From assembly GCF_032884065.1 (NCBI RefSeq), contig NC_088866.1:28402440-28466439 (forward strand): a stretch of DNA of 64,000 nucleotides, read 5' to 3'. The notes beneath the pieces were generated by a model. That model was not told where the DNA came from. It was given only the letters and a program-made list of their open reading frames with translations, and ran no database searches. Within the stretch, counting starts at the first letter, position 1, and each line of letters opens with the position of its first letter. This document shows positions 1 through 10,180 of this stretch, one piece after another. The DNA is from Artemia franciscana. Lineage: Eukaryota; Arthropoda; Branchiopoda; Anostraca; Artemiidae. Made by a program: the position numbers and the translations under genes.

Positions 1-480
1 TCGGGAAGTTAGTTTACCACTTTTTTGCATAGAAAAACCCTTTATTACATGAAAATTGCCTATAATAACAAATATAAGTCTCTAAAAAAGGTACTATGTG
101 CTTGGGATATCATAGCGTCGTAATCCTCAGGAAAAACAAAATGGAATACTGATCATTTTGATGACTTCAAGAACTATAATCTATATTAGGCTTAAGCACA
201 TTAATTTTTAAGGATGCATTAAAAGTTTATATGAAAATACTGTTCTCCTTGTGGTAAAAAGAGGCTTTATTAAAACAGATAAATTGAGTTTTACACATTT
301 TCTGTATCATATTTTTAAGCTGAATTGATTGGTAAAGTTGACCTATCTATATTCCTTCAAATTACTTAGTCAAAAAGGGAACAAACTAAATATTTCTGTA
401 TATCAAATGGTACGTTTAATGCACATTTATCATTTTCTTCCTTTTTTTTCTTTGATGTTTATCGGTACGGCAAACGAATA
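1..480. other. AT-rich sequence, nothing recognised
   Basis: I see no long open frame, no protein similarity and no repeat structure here. It is AT-rich spacer leading into the minisatellite that begins near 490. Confidence 0.5.
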
Positions 481-487
481 GGATCAA

Positions 488-757
488 TGTAAAACATTAA
501 AAATCCTCTTCAATGCCAACTAGGGGAAACAAACGTATCTTCAAACAATAACTGAATTTGAAAACACTAAAAATACTCTTTAATGCTAACTAGGGGAAAC
601 AAACGTGTCTTCAAACACTAAATATCCTCTTTAATGTGAACTAGGGGAAACAAACCTATCTCCAAGCACCAAATTAATGTAAAAATACTAAAGATCCTCT
701 TGAATGCCAATTAGGGGAAACAAACGTATCTTCAAACACTAAAGATCCTTGAATACT
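488..757. repeat. Minisatellite with alternating unit length
   Basis: Four copies of a unit with the core TAGGGGAAACAAAC start at 521, 591, 642 and 712. Each is preceded by an ATCCTCTTxAATGCxAAC-like stretch and followed by TATCTTCAAACACTAAA-like sequence. The spacing is 70, 51 and 70 bp. The longer units carry an extra segment of about 19 bp rich in A and T. A partial fifth unit ends the array near 757. No coding function is evident. Confidence 0.85.
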
Positions 758-759
758 AT

Positions 760-2300
760 AAAAATAAAGCTAAAGATTTATATTCTAACAAGTCCAAGCA
801 ATGGTACAGGAAAATTAAAGAGATACCCGGAAAAAAACCCTTCTGAAATCAGTTTCCATTTCCGTGAGCCCCCCAATACGATCGCTAACAATTTGAGCTT
901 AAATCTTGCTTCTATTCTTCAAAGTCTTCCTCTTTTCCCTGGCTCTTGTTCTACTATTTCTCTCAATACCTCCTTCTCCCTAATTTCTCCCTTTAATTTT
1001 ATAATAAAATCTAAAAGCTTAGAAAATCAAGCACTTGCCCCTTGGACATCCCAATTGCTGGAAACCGGGTTTTATAATACCTGTCCCAAAAAAATCCACT
1101 TCATCTGACTTTCGCTAACGTACGTCACATTACACTCACTCCAGTTTTTTTTTAAAAAACTTTATGAAGGTTTCCTTTGTAGCTGATTTCAAGTTAAAAT
1201 TAGTCCACGCATTGACGTCCAACAGTTTGGTAATTAAGGAAAACCTTTACCATCCATTACCTTGGGCGGCTGGTACATAGCCTACCATCCCAAGTAACCA
1301 AGAGGAACCAAATGTTTGGCTAAACCAAATCTTAGTCGATTTCCCAAAAAGCTTTTGACTTGGTTAACCATAACATCAAAATTCGATTATCACTGGATAA
1401 CTTTGAGCTTGACCATCTCTTAGTAAATATTGTTATAACGTTCCTGTCAAACAGATCACAAGCTGTAATATACAAAAACATTTTCTCTAACCCCGTCTCT
1501 ATTTACCATGGAATTCTATAAGGAACCTTATTGAGACCAATCTTATTTCTAGTCATGATTAATGAAATTGGCAAGAAATTCCTCCAAAGATGGAAATATG
1601 TGGATGACCTGTCGATCCTTGAAATATGTCACAGGAATATTAAAAGCAACCCCTAAAAATCCTGAAGCATGTTTCGGATGAAGCTCTAAGATGCATTCCC
1701 TCCGTGTTTACTTATCCTTTGTCAGCCTGTTATTGGAATATTCATGTCTGATATGGCATACGCAAGTTTTAAGTGAACTTAGCAACAAAATCGGGTCGGT
1801 TCAAAAGCGTTTGCTCAAAATCATTTACAATTTGTTTGCATTTTGCTAAATCCGCCATTTCTAACACCCGCACTGAGTACATTTCCCCTGATTTTCACAA
1901 CACCATTAGACCCCGACACCCCGCTTAGCCATCCCAACTTACTCTCTGATCCATGCTATTACAGAAAGGTTCAAAAAAAGTTTCATCTCCTTTATTCTGA
2001 AGCACCTTAGTAATTCCTGACATATGTCCTGGACCAAAATTAATTCCTCTGTCTCTCATTTTAGTTGATGGCGTTTGGTCACAATAACTATGCTCATTTT
2101 TTTTTATCTATTGAGTCTTTTGTTTTGCCCATTCGTGATGCTTATTTGAGCTCTATTTCTTTTTTAAATCTAGTCGCTTGAGTGATACTTTCTTTAATTG
2201 TAAATATTTCTTTTTGATATTTAATTGACATTTTCATTTTAATTGTTTTTATTTTTACAGCATTTGACTTGGAATACAAGTCTGGCTGTTTTTTTCTTCT
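760..2300 (+). mobile_element. Degenerate LINE reverse transcriptase (jockey/CR1-like)
   Basis: This is a heavily broken non-LTR retrotransposon on the plus strand. An opening segment near 795-860 reads like the linker between endonuclease and reverse transcriptase (QWYRKIK, then KKPSEISFHFREP in a shifted frame). Around 1400-1640 the frames give SNRSQAVIYKNIFSNPVSIY, then GPILFLVMINEI-like residues with one substitution and WKYVDDLSILEIC. The last contains the YxDD catalytic box as YVDD. Around 1690-1850 the C-terminal part reads LLLEYSCLIWHTQV and GSVQKRLLKIIYNLF, typical of the region after the polymerase core. Many stops and frameshifts make it non-functional. The element near 15.1-16.1 kb looks like the same family. 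Both ends are approximate. Confidence 0.75.
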
Positions 2301-3185
2301 TATTTTAACAAGTGATAGATGTTATTCATAAAGTTTTATCATTTTTATCCCCCCCCCCCCCTCTGTTTTTTTGCCATTAATCGCATAGTTCATTTCAGTT
2401 CTTGGACATGGATTTTTTTTTCTTGTTATACATTACTAATTTGTGCTAAATTTCTATTGACCATTTTTATGCTTGATGGATATATTTAACTTTTTTCTTG
2501 TCATATTGGTTGCTTCTTCGTTTTGGTTTCTTTTGCTGTACATATGAAGCGAATTCAGCTCTATTAGAACTTTTTATAACCATTTGGAAACAAAAATTAT
2601 CTTATCTCTCTTAAAAAAGCTGATAACATTATATGAGCAATACTATGGTACATGCAAGGGATAACATCAGGGGTGTCAATTCACAAGAATTTTGATACGA
2701 GGGCAGGACACGAAATTGTTTTTCAAAATATAAAGGGGCAAAATGATTGTTTTCGATTTTTATCAACAAAAATACCGAGAAAAGGTATTTTCAGTGAAAA
2801 TAACAAAAAGCATTTTTAAACATAGGGCGCAAATTAGATAAAAACAGCAATTTAAGAAAATGTTAGAGTACAGTAATACTTACTCCTTCCTAATTTTCCT
2901 TAATCACCACAAAGGGTTCTTCCAGGGCCTTAAAAATCGTTGTTTACCACTGCAAACTAAACACACAAAGCACCAATATTACTAATACAGTTAGATGTAT
3001 AGAATAGTGTTTTCAGTCCATATCAGAGGCTCTTTCGCTTTCACCTCACTTCAGATACTCTTTTAAATTTTGAACATCAGGAGAATTTAATAGCGACATG
3101 ATTCTCAGAAGTATTCTGTTTAAGTGGTTCGATTCCTTTGCTGATGTTGGTGGAGGGATGCAACACACTGCACATGAATACATTG
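2301..3185. other. Spacer without recognisable genes
   Basis: This is AT-rich sequence with a run of 12 C near 2350 and T-rich tracts. I see no supported coding region. A GC-poor stretch at 2680-2830 has no recognisable similarity. Confidence 0.4.
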
Positions 3186-3189
3186 CATA

Positions 3190-5013
3190 CAGTCTTTGTC
3201 ATGCCGACAAAGACTGTAAACTATTCTGCCACTTAAGAAATAAAGTAAGAAAGCTAACACGTTATTTTGCAGTTCAAAGAGAAAAACAAGTCACCAAAAT
3301 ATAAAAGAAAATCCCAAGGATTTCTGGCATTATGTAAGTTCAAAGCGACAAGACCGAATTAGCACCCCAGTTCTAGCAGATCTTTTATATGGAAAAACAT
3401 TGGAAAACCTCACTTAAAAAGCCAATCTATTTAATTATCATTTTGCATCAGTTTCTATACCAGAATCAGAGGATAGAAGTGAAACAGCAAGAGTAGAGAA
3501 AGAAACTGTTGACTTCTCAGGGATACATTTCGATGAGAGTCCATCTACCAAATACTTAAAAAGCTAAACACAAATAAATGTGAAGGCCGAGACGGCATAC
3601 ACCCTCGCATTCTTAAAGAACTTGTAGCAGAAATCACAAGACCCCTGTCTCTCATCTTTGTGGCATCTATAGATACCAGAAAACTCCCTAGTATCTGGAA
3701 AAAGGCAATCATCACCCCAATCTTCAAGAAAGGTGAAAAACGAAACCTAATCAACTACAGACCCCTAAGTCTTACATGCATCATGTGTCAAATCCTTGAG
3801 TCCATCTTAGCACACAGATTACTAGCATATCTTCTCACCGAAAAGTTAATCAAAAATATGCAGTTAGATTCCTAAGACATAGGTCAGCTGAATCCCAGCT
3901 ACTTCTAGTTATAAGAACCTGGAGACTAAACCTCAACAAAGGCATACAAGTTGACGTGATATACCTTGATCTTAGTAAAGCCTTAAGAAAAGTTTCTAAC
4001 TCAAACTCCTTCATAAGGTAAGAAACCTTGGAATTGCAGGAAAAGCTCTTGGCTGGATCATGAATTTTCTGGCACGTAGAACTCAAGAGGGTTAAAGTAG
4101 ACGACCACATTAGCACAGTTATGACAAGAGTATCTAGCGGTATCCCATAAGGCAGCGTCATTGGGCCCTCCTCTTCAATCTTTTTGCAAAAGACCTGCCT
4201 GACAATATTAATTCAGATACTGCACTCTATGCTGACGATACAAAGCTTTTTAGACCAATCAAATCCACAAATGATATTCAAGAACTGCAGACCAACTTGA
4301 ACAAGATAGCCGATTAAATGAGGACGTAGTAAATGAAGGTCAACACAAACAAAAGCTCCCACCTCTGCCTTGGTCCATAGAATTTCAAGTCAACCTCTAG
4401 CATCAAAACCAGTCTAGTACGAAAAACATATTTTGAGAGGGACCTTGGGGTAATAATAGACACTGAGCTAACATTCACCAATCACTACGAATCCTTCATG
4501 AGCAAAGCTTCGAAAGTAGTTGGACTTATTCGTAGAAACTTAACCCTAAACGGTTCTGGCTTTTTCAACTCTATTCAAGTCTCTCGTGCGGCCTATCATT
4601 GGATATGGTCACACGACAATAAGACCTCACAAGAGGCTTCTTCTACTGTGAAGGATTGGAAAAGCTGTCACTTCCTTCCATCTCCTATAGACTACTCCAA
4701 GGTGATCTTACTGAACCTTTCAAGCTATGTCACAAGTACTACAATAACACTGGGCCAGAGGAAATGCTCTTCTTCCACAGAAACAATCTAAGAGCACACA
4801 ACTTTAAGCTAAAACAAAACACTTTCAATACAAAAGTTGGAAGGTAGGCTTTCTCAAACCGAGCAGTCAAGGAATGAAACAACCTCCCCCTAAAAGTAGT
4901 TATGACTGACTCAACCAACTCTTCCAAGAATAGTATTGACAAGTTTTTTTTGTGAAAGTAAATTTTTACAGAGGCGAAAGCCCTTTTATTGTAACATATT
5001 ATTATTATTATGA
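3190..5013 (+). mobile_element. CR1/jockey-like LINE remnant with ATT-repeat 3' end
   Basis: This is a decayed non-LTR element on the plus strand. The linker before the polymerase is visible at 3210-3480 in several frames (NPKDFWHYV-like, then FNYHFASVSIPES). RT motifs follow: PSIWKKAIITPIFKKGEKRN and NYRPLSLTCIMCQILE at 3690-3800, a DLSKA segment near 3965, then a YADDTK box near 4230. The C-terminal domain (ASKVVGLIRRNL; in another frame LPSISYRLLQGDL, YKYYN-like) runs to about 4800. The element ends in a short ATT microsatellite at 4998-5011, as CR1-type elements often do. It lies tail to tail with PTRH2, whose stop codon is about 100 bp away. Multiple frameshifts and stops show it is dead. 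Confidence 0.85.
4985..4990 (-). promoter_or_regulatory. Candidate polyadenylation signal for PTRH2
   Basis: Read on the minus strand this is AATAAA, about 120 nt after the PTRH2 stop codon. I found no canonical AATAAA between the stop and this point. It lies inside the 3' end of the neighbouring LINE, which runs in the opposite direction. The gene may therefore use transposon-derived sequence for 3' end formation. This is inference from position and motif only. Confidence 0.35.
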
Positions 5014-5109
5014 ACACCTAACAAAAGAATTGCTAAGAATTCTCTCACATCTGTTCAAACAAAGCCAAAAAGTACATCCAAATATATATTTAACAGAAGC
5101 AGAAGAGAA

Positions 5110-5589
5110 CTAATAAAGCTTTAAATGGCCACATACAGCATCAATACTAGTAATAGAATTAGGTCCTATACCAAGGACAGTTATAGAACCAGGGGCGATT
5201 TGAGTCCTTCCAGCATCTTTAATTAAAGCAGTCACTAATCCAGCCCTCTTTGCTTTCTCATATAATGTAAGTAGCTCCCCTTCAGAATCAACTTTTAAAG
5301 TAATCTTTGGCATCCCATACAGCATCCATTCCACAATTGTATCAGGATTACTTTTCTCAGTATTCATATAACAGTTAACAGCTGCATGAGCGACTTGAGC
5401 TGCCACCTTCCCTTTGCCCATTCCTAAATCTGTTCTAACTAAGAATACCATCTTAGATTGCTGTTTCTTCACTTTAAGAGTCTGTTTACATAGCTTCACT
5501 ACGAGGTGGCGATAAATGAAGAGATAAGCAGCAGTGAATCCAAGAATAAATCCAGTACCAAGAGTCATGAAGTTGGTATTGGAAGCCAT
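5110..5589 (-). CDS. PTRH2: Peptidyl-tRNA hydrolase 2, mitochondrial (PTRH2/Bit1 family)
   Basis: The frame is complete: 159 residues from ATG at 5589 to the stop at 5110. The family releases peptides from peptidyl-tRNA. In animals this member is anchored in the outer mitochondrial membrane and is linked to anoikis. Residues 8-28 form a hydrophobic segment (TLGTGFILGFTAAYLFIY) that fits the N-terminal anchor, followed by a basic stretch. The Pth2 fold starts at MVFLVRTDLGMGKGKVAAQ, with the conserved K/R, DL, MGKGK, AAQ and HA residues. It ends with GRTQIAPGSITVLGIGP, the signature near the active site. Length is slightly below the roughly 180 residues usual in vertebrates. The coding frame has no intron and no lesion. 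The start has a good context (A at -3, G at +4) and lies two bases after the stop of the upstream COA4-like frame, so both probably share one mRNA. Confidence 0.95.
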   Translation of the reverse strand: MASNTNFMTLGTGFILGFTAAYLFIYRHLVVKLCKQTLKVKKQQSKMVFLVRTDLGMGKGKVAAQVAHAAVNCYMNTEKSNPDTIVEWMLYGMPKITLKVDSEGELLTLYEKAKRAGLVTALIKDAGRTQIAPGSITVLGIGPNSITSIDAVCGHLKLY

Positions 5590-5591
5590 TG

Positions 5592-5696
5592 TTAATTAAC
5601 AATTCCTGGTTTCTTTTGGTGTTCTGCAATGCACTTCTTAAATTCTTGCACTTGATCTTGACACTTCCTCCAATCCTTATGCTCAAACATGCATTC
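5592..5696 (-). CDS. COA4: Terminal exon of COA4-like twin CX9C protein
   Basis: On the minus strand a consensus acceptor (TTTCCTATTGCAG) ends at 5697. It is followed by an open 34-codon segment closed by TAA at 5594-5592. It encodes ECMFEHKDWRKC, then QDQVQEFKKC, then IAEHQKKPGIVN. The three cysteines are each separated by nine residues, and the HxDWRxCQxQVxxFKxC pattern is that of COA4 (CHCHD8), a CX9C protein of the intermembrane space that helps assemble cytochrome c oxidase. The first half of the protein, with its partner cysteine, must lie in an upstream exon at higher coordinates. I searched by eye up to about 10 kb and did not find it. The stop is two bases before the PTRH2 ATG. COA4 is the best family match, but another CX9C protein is possible. 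Confidence 0.8.
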   Translation of the reverse strand, partial: ECMFEHKDWRKCQDQVQEFKKCIAEHQKKPGIVN

Positions 5697-5725
5697 CTGC
5701 AATAGGAAATATTTATCAATGTTTT
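5697..5725 (-). promoter_or_regulatory. 3' splice site upstream of COA4-like exon
   Basis: On the minus strand the sequence reads ATATTTCCTATTGCAG then GAATGC. The pyrimidine-rich tract and CAG acceptor fit a U2-type 3' splice site. It places the COA4-like frame in the downstream part of a spliced transcript and makes a separate promoter for PTRH2 unlikely within this exon. Confidence 0.65.
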
Positions 5726-5740
5726 ATACACAAACATTGT

Positions 5741-6297
5741 GGAAAAGAGAAAGCACAAACATTCTAAAAGCATAAAACAAAAGCAAAAATGTTTTAGCAG
5801 CAGAAAAATCAAGAAAATGAGAAATTGATTCCCTTATTAACTATTACAAAACTATGCTTGAAAGAGAGCATAGGTCTCCTTTTCATATTTTTTAGGAACA
5901 AAGAAAAAGGCCAGAAAACCCACACATTGGTGGTGGGCGTTTGCCTAGCGAAGAAACCGGTTTGTTCTCGAGTTTTACGTAACTCAAGCGTAAACTTGAA
6001 GGGGGGGGGGGGTAAAGGCATAGAGCCCAACACATTATACACAGAACAGTAATGGACAGGCGAGTTTGTGGGATAAGTCAAAGGTATCAAACATTTTTTT
6101 TTCCCTGAATCTATATTGATTCTACTTTTTCTGGCCAACTTTTATTATTTTTCTAAAGATTTATACACTTTTGCAATGTATTTTTTTTTTATTGCTAATT
6201 TTTTCTTAGGTAATTTTGGTTGGTTTGTTTAGAATTTTCATTTAAAGAATAAAAAAAATCCCCCCTCCCTCTTCACTTTTATTTATTTGCAAAATGC
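5741..6297. other. Presumed COA4-PTRH2 intron sequence
   Basis: This region lies upstream (minus strand) of the terminal COA4-like exon, so it should be intronic. It holds a run of 13 G at 6000-6012, poly-T tracts near 6180 and C-runs near 6260. No exon was recognised. The open frames here have no similarity I can name. Confidence 0.45.
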
Positions 6298-6500
6298 TGA
6301 TGGAGAGAGATGATTATGGTCATGCAACAAGATAACCAGAAGGGGCCTTCTTCCCAAGTAGCTATGGTGATATTGTGGTGTAGGTCAATAAGTGGGTCAC
6401 TATTTACTTTCAGAATTATGATTGGTGTATTAATGTCTGATGTTTCTTTGTTTGCTTGCTTTAGTTTTGTTTTGCTTGTATGTTTTATTTATTGGTACCT

Positions 6501-6506
6501 GGGCTT
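6501..6506 (+). promoter_or_regulatory. TATA box of the retrotransposon 5' LTR
   Basis: GGGCTTTATAAAGAATAATC lies about 30 bp before the LTR end and primer-binding site. A TATAAA placed in the LTR is expected to drive the element's transcript. It is assigned by motif and position only; the coordinate is good to a few bases. Confidence 0.4.
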
Positions 6507-6533
6507 TATAAAGAATAATCTAAAAATATTACA

Positions 6534-6551
6534 TGGTGTCAGAAGCGGGAT
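6534..6551 (+). other. tRNA primer-binding site of the LTR retrotransposon
   Basis: TGGTGTCAGAAGCGGGAT follows directly after the LTR terminal CA. It resembles the complement of a tRNA-Leu 3' end with one mismatch, which is common among gypsy-like elements. It fixes the 3' boundary of the 5' LTR at 6533. Confidence 0.7.
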
Positions 6552-6616
6552 CACCAATCAGCCTCACGAATTTAATCAGCCAGTAAGCAGCAACAGACGA
6601 GAAGACAGCCTTCACC

Positions 6617-7080
6617 ATGGAGTCTTCAACTGGAACGCCCTATGCCTGGCAGACGAATGGAAGAGATTTGAGAAAAACATCAATCCAATCTTGGTCTTTC
6701 ACCAAGGTCTTTCAAACATCAATAATTTTGGTCTTTCTCAGGAAAGACCAAAAAAAAAAACAATGTGTGCACACCTCTTAATCCGGACAGGTGGCAAGGG
6801 ACGTGAGATTTTTGAAACGTTTACATTCACAGATCAAGAAAAAAAAATAAACCATACCTTAACAAATTCAGAGAACCTGCTGCACAAAAGGTAAACAGCT
6901 TGTTTGCTTAATTGAATGTCTCATAGAAGAGAACAGTTAGGAAACGAGAGGGTTAAAATTTCATAACAAACCAGAAGAGACTAGTAAAACTATGGGCATA
7001 TACTGACCCTGACGAAATGGAGAGATCGTATAGTGATTGAACAGATACCCGAATCAGAGAGCGTCTACTCGTGGAAGGAG
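6617..7080 (+). pseudogene. gag fragment of the Ty3/gypsy remnant
   Basis: An ATG in good context (CACCATGG) at 6617 probably marks the gag start. The capsid-like segment continues in another frame: EWKRFEKNINP near 6658, then CAHLLIRTGGKGREIFETF and FTDQEKKI to about 6850. A later stretch near 7025 reads DRIVIEQIPESE and RLLVEGDSL-like residues. Frame changes and stops show it cannot make a full protein. Confidence 0.65.
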
Positions 7081-7299
7081 ACTCCCTTATTCTATAAATT
7101 ACCGAGCAGAAGTGTCGTCATTTCTAAAAAATAACCCAGGCACAGTTGCGGACATTCAAATGAAAGGAATTGGTTGTGAACAAAGGGACTGATGCTATTC
7201 AGAAAAGCAAACACTACCAATCGCCTAAGCAGGATGACAGACACAAAACGGAAACAAAACCCAGGGGGTGTGTCTTCTGTATAGGAACCTACTTTCCTA

Positions 7300-7830
7300 T
7301 CAAACCAACTGCCCAAAAACTAATAAGCTAATGTGGATTAAGAATATCAATCAGAGGAGCATGTCAGATCACAGTCAGCTACCAGTCCCAAGTAGCAAAG
7401 GAAAGACCAGCACCAAGTACAACTAAATCAACTACTTTGATCAAGAGTGCAAAAACGAGAGAAGCGTGAACATTCTGACAGATGCTAACAACAGCGGAGC
7501 TGATTCTGAATAGGAAGACGAAGTATTTTTATATATGATGGACCAGTCGAACAACAGAGACGAAGCATTCACCACACTGAGCCTAAATAAAGAAACTCCA
7601 GTTCGATTCAAACCAGACACTGGAGCTCAGCCAAATATACTTCCTACTAAGTACTTTGACACCTTAAAGCCATTAGCGGAAACCAAACCAACTGTTTAAA
7701 AACTAACAAGCTACTGTGGATCAAGAATCCCAGTCAGAGGACCATGTCAGATCATGGGCAGCTATCAATCCCAAGTGGCATCAAAGCTACAATTCTATGT
7801 AGTCCAAACAGGTTCTATTCCTATTCTAGG
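7300..7830 (+). pseudogene. Retropepsin region with an internal duplication
   Basis: The active-site peptide VRFKPDTGAQPNILPTKYFD lies near 7600-7665. After it, 7684-7790 encodes KLTSYCGSRIPVRGPCQI and SYQSQVASKLQFYVV. A very similar DNA stretch occurs earlier at about 7305-7395 (ACCAACTGCCCAAAAACTAA onward), so part of the protease region is present twice. Stops interrupt both copies. The remnant is non-functional. Confidence 0.65.
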
Positions 7831-7913
7831 GTTCAGGTGAAGCATTGGTCTGAATCCAGTCACACTGGTCCTGAATGTAAACAAAACCAAAGAGACGAAT
7901 ACCAACAGTACCA

Positions 7914-8730
7914 TTGAACAATTCAAAGATGTATTTGAAAGCTTCGGAAAAACTTGAGGGGGAATACCCATTCTACCTGAAAGAAGGCACCATCCCTAAA
8001 GTTCATCAAGCCTCCCTTAGAGATAAACTAAATCAAGAACTCGATCGAATAGAACAAGAAGACATCATTGAAAAGGTTGCTACACCCACAGAATGGGTAA
8101 ATTCAATGATAGCAGTTGAAATGATGGATGGTAGTATGAGAATCCGCATTGACCCCATTGAACTGAACAAGACAATCATGCACCCATTCTACCCCATACC
8201 TATTCTGGAAGATACAACTACAAAACTACAAGGAGCCGAGTACTTTAGTAAGATAAACGCCAGATTGGGCTACTGATCACTCATTCTAGGCACACAAGCT
8301 TCCCTTATAACAACCTTCAACACTATCTGTGGCACTTATCACTCCAAAACAATGCCATTTGGTGTAATATCAGCTGAAGATGAATTGCAAAGGAAAATTG
8401 GATAAGCATTGGAGGGCCTTGAAGGTTTTGTCGTGATTGTCAAGGACCCTTAATCTATGGAGCAACAATTGAAGAGCACGGCAAGCACCTCCTAGCTATC
8501 CTAGAAAGAGCAAGACTGGTCTGTGTCATGTTTAACAAGGAAAAATGTAAATTCCGAGTCTCAAGCGTACAATACTTCAGACATGTCGTCAGTGTTAGTG
8601 AATTACAACCTGACCCCAAAAAGCTGAGATCCATCAACAAAATGCCCAGCCTGACCAACAATAAGGAGCTAGCTACTCCGTTTAGCATGCTAAAATTTTT
8701 AGCAAAGTACATACCAAACCTCTCCTAAAA
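7914..8730 (+). pseudogene. gypsy reverse transcriptase fragments
   Basis: From 7914 a 120-codon frame gives the finger and palm start: LEGEYPFYLKEGTIPKVHQA, LDRIEQEDIIEKVATPTEW, SMRIRIDPIELNK, and AEYFSKINARLGY. After a stop the sequence continues with MPFGVISAEDELQRKI near 8350. The frame 8528-8728 carries FNKEKCKFRVSSVQYFRHVV and the connection domain LATPFSMLKFLAKYIPNLS. The YxDD catalytic box is lost or unreadable around 8430. The order and motifs are those of Ty3/gypsy RT. Confidence 0.85.
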
Positions 8731-9152
8731 GAAAAAGGAGCTTCGTGTCCTGCAAAAACAGAGGGGGCTCTTCTGGGGGGAAAACATGATGAAGTCCTGA
8801 AGGAAATAAAAAAATCAACAGGGTCGGACCTATATTTCATTGACTCATCATGTAGCTCCATTGATCTCACAATTATGCCACATCCCGTGGACTTAGAGCA
8901 TATCTTTAATCCAATAGCAATGTCATTGCTTACGCCTCTAAATCCCTGAAAAAGACTAAGCAGAAGTGCTTTTAACTATTACATGGTGGACAGACAGATT
9001 AATGCTGCAACTAACAACAAGCCCCTAGAAAACATATTCTCCAAGCCCCTACCGAAAGTGTTGGCAAGAATTCGATGGATGTTGCTAGAGATCCAACCTT
9101 AAGACCTGATGCTCACCTACCGACCTGGCAATGACATTCTAGTCACCGAAGT

Positions 9153-10180
9153 TGGATACCATTAGTATGAGTACTTTTGTTTGTTTCCACATCCCTGATC
9201 GCTGCTTTGATTTGTTAGCAAAGAGAGGGATAGCTGGGGCTGTAACGTTTATGGAGGATCTGGCAAGTACTGGACAGTCAATGAGAATGACTGAATTCAA
9301 CTTAATTTCAAAGCGTTCTTTTTATCTGAAGCAGATTCTACTCAGTTGTCATGTTTGTCAATGGGGGAGAATGCCTTGTTTTCAGCCAATTCCTGCGCTC
9401 TTCTCCATACAAAGTGTGAGTCACCTTTCTTGAAGACTATTTCGTACTACTTACAATTATGAATACTGTGGACTATTGTGGACTATTTCCAATCTTCAGA
9501 CCAAAGGATACAAGGAGTCTAAAGGTTAGACTCCTTAAATACGCATAATTTAATTTTTTGCATACTACTCTAAAGAATTGTAATTCTCATTAGCCTGAAC
9601 TCAAGCTCAATATGTTAAACTTGGCACTTAACTATCTAGCAAGTGTTGATAAATTAAACGTTGGTTTAACTTGTTAAAAGTCTTCTTTTACTATCACAAT
9701 TATGGTTGGATACCATCAGCATCAGCAGTTTTGTTTAGACCCAAGGACACAGTCGATCAAAACAAGGATGTAGTCTAAAGGCACACACTCAAAATCACCT
9801 ATTGCATAAGCCATCTAAAGAGTTCTAATTTTCATTAGCCTGAACCCAGACTTGGAATCTTGAGATGGGCACTAAATTATTTTCCAAGTGTTGATAAGTT
9901 AAACATTTTCTTAACTTTTAAAAAGAGAAAATTGAGTCATTTATGTGGGCAGGGAAAATCTCCTGGTTGGGGAAGATGATAGGCTTTTTGCTACTTTGGA
10001 CTATAAATTCAGCAAGAGCTGGGCAGTATGAGCCAATTCAGAGCTTGAATTAGCTCATAGAAGGTATTTTTATGCTCCTTTCTCCACTAATCCACGCTTC
10101 TAAGCCTTAGAGCATTGCTAAGAAAATAATTTCCCTATATATTAGTCTTAAAAGACTACAAAGACTGAACAAGAGCTAAG
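9153..10180. repeat. Spacer containing a diverged ~240-bp tandem duplication
   Basis: Two similar blocks occur. The first runs from about 9515 to 9705, the second from about 9765 to 9935. Shared landmarks are AATTNTCATTAGCCTGAAC at about 9585 and 9828, AAGTGTTGATAA at about 9640 and 9887, and GGTTGGATACCAT, also seen near 9150. They read as two diverged copies of a non-coding repeat. The rest, to 10180, shows no gene. Confidence 0.5.

Larger units (their letters stand above)
6298..9152 (+). mobile_element. Ty3/gypsy-type LTR retrotransposon remnant, 3' truncated
   Basis: The element is read in order on the plus strand. A 5' LTR ends in CA at 6533; its left edge near 6298 is uncertain. Next comes a tRNA primer-binding site at 6534, gag (6617-7080), a protease with the DTGA active site near 7617, a reverse transcriptase (7910-8730), and RNase H-like sequence to about 9150. 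RT motifs include IIEKVATPTEWVNSMIAV, ARLGY in place of the usual FSKLDARSGYW, and FNKEKCKFRVSSVQY. RNase H traces include VIAYASKSLKKTKQK and NNKPLENIFSKPLPKVLARI. No integrase and no matching 3' LTR were found. Several stops and frameshifts interrupt the frames. It is a dead 5' part of an element. Confidence 0.85.

Noticed and set aside
488-757. Regularly spaced repeats considered as a CRISPR array
   Set aside because: The intervening sequences are also similar to each other and the unit spacing alternates. It is a minisatellite.
5486-5812. Minus-strand frame overlapping the COA4-like exon in another frame
   Set aside because: It is a shadow: the CX9C frame and the splice acceptor explain the same DNA better.
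5809-6138. Minus-strand 109-codon frame upstream of the COA4-like exon, considered as the missing COA4 N-terminal exon
   Set aside because: It lacks the Cys-x9-Cys partner pattern and the HYxVQ-like end expected before the terminal exon.
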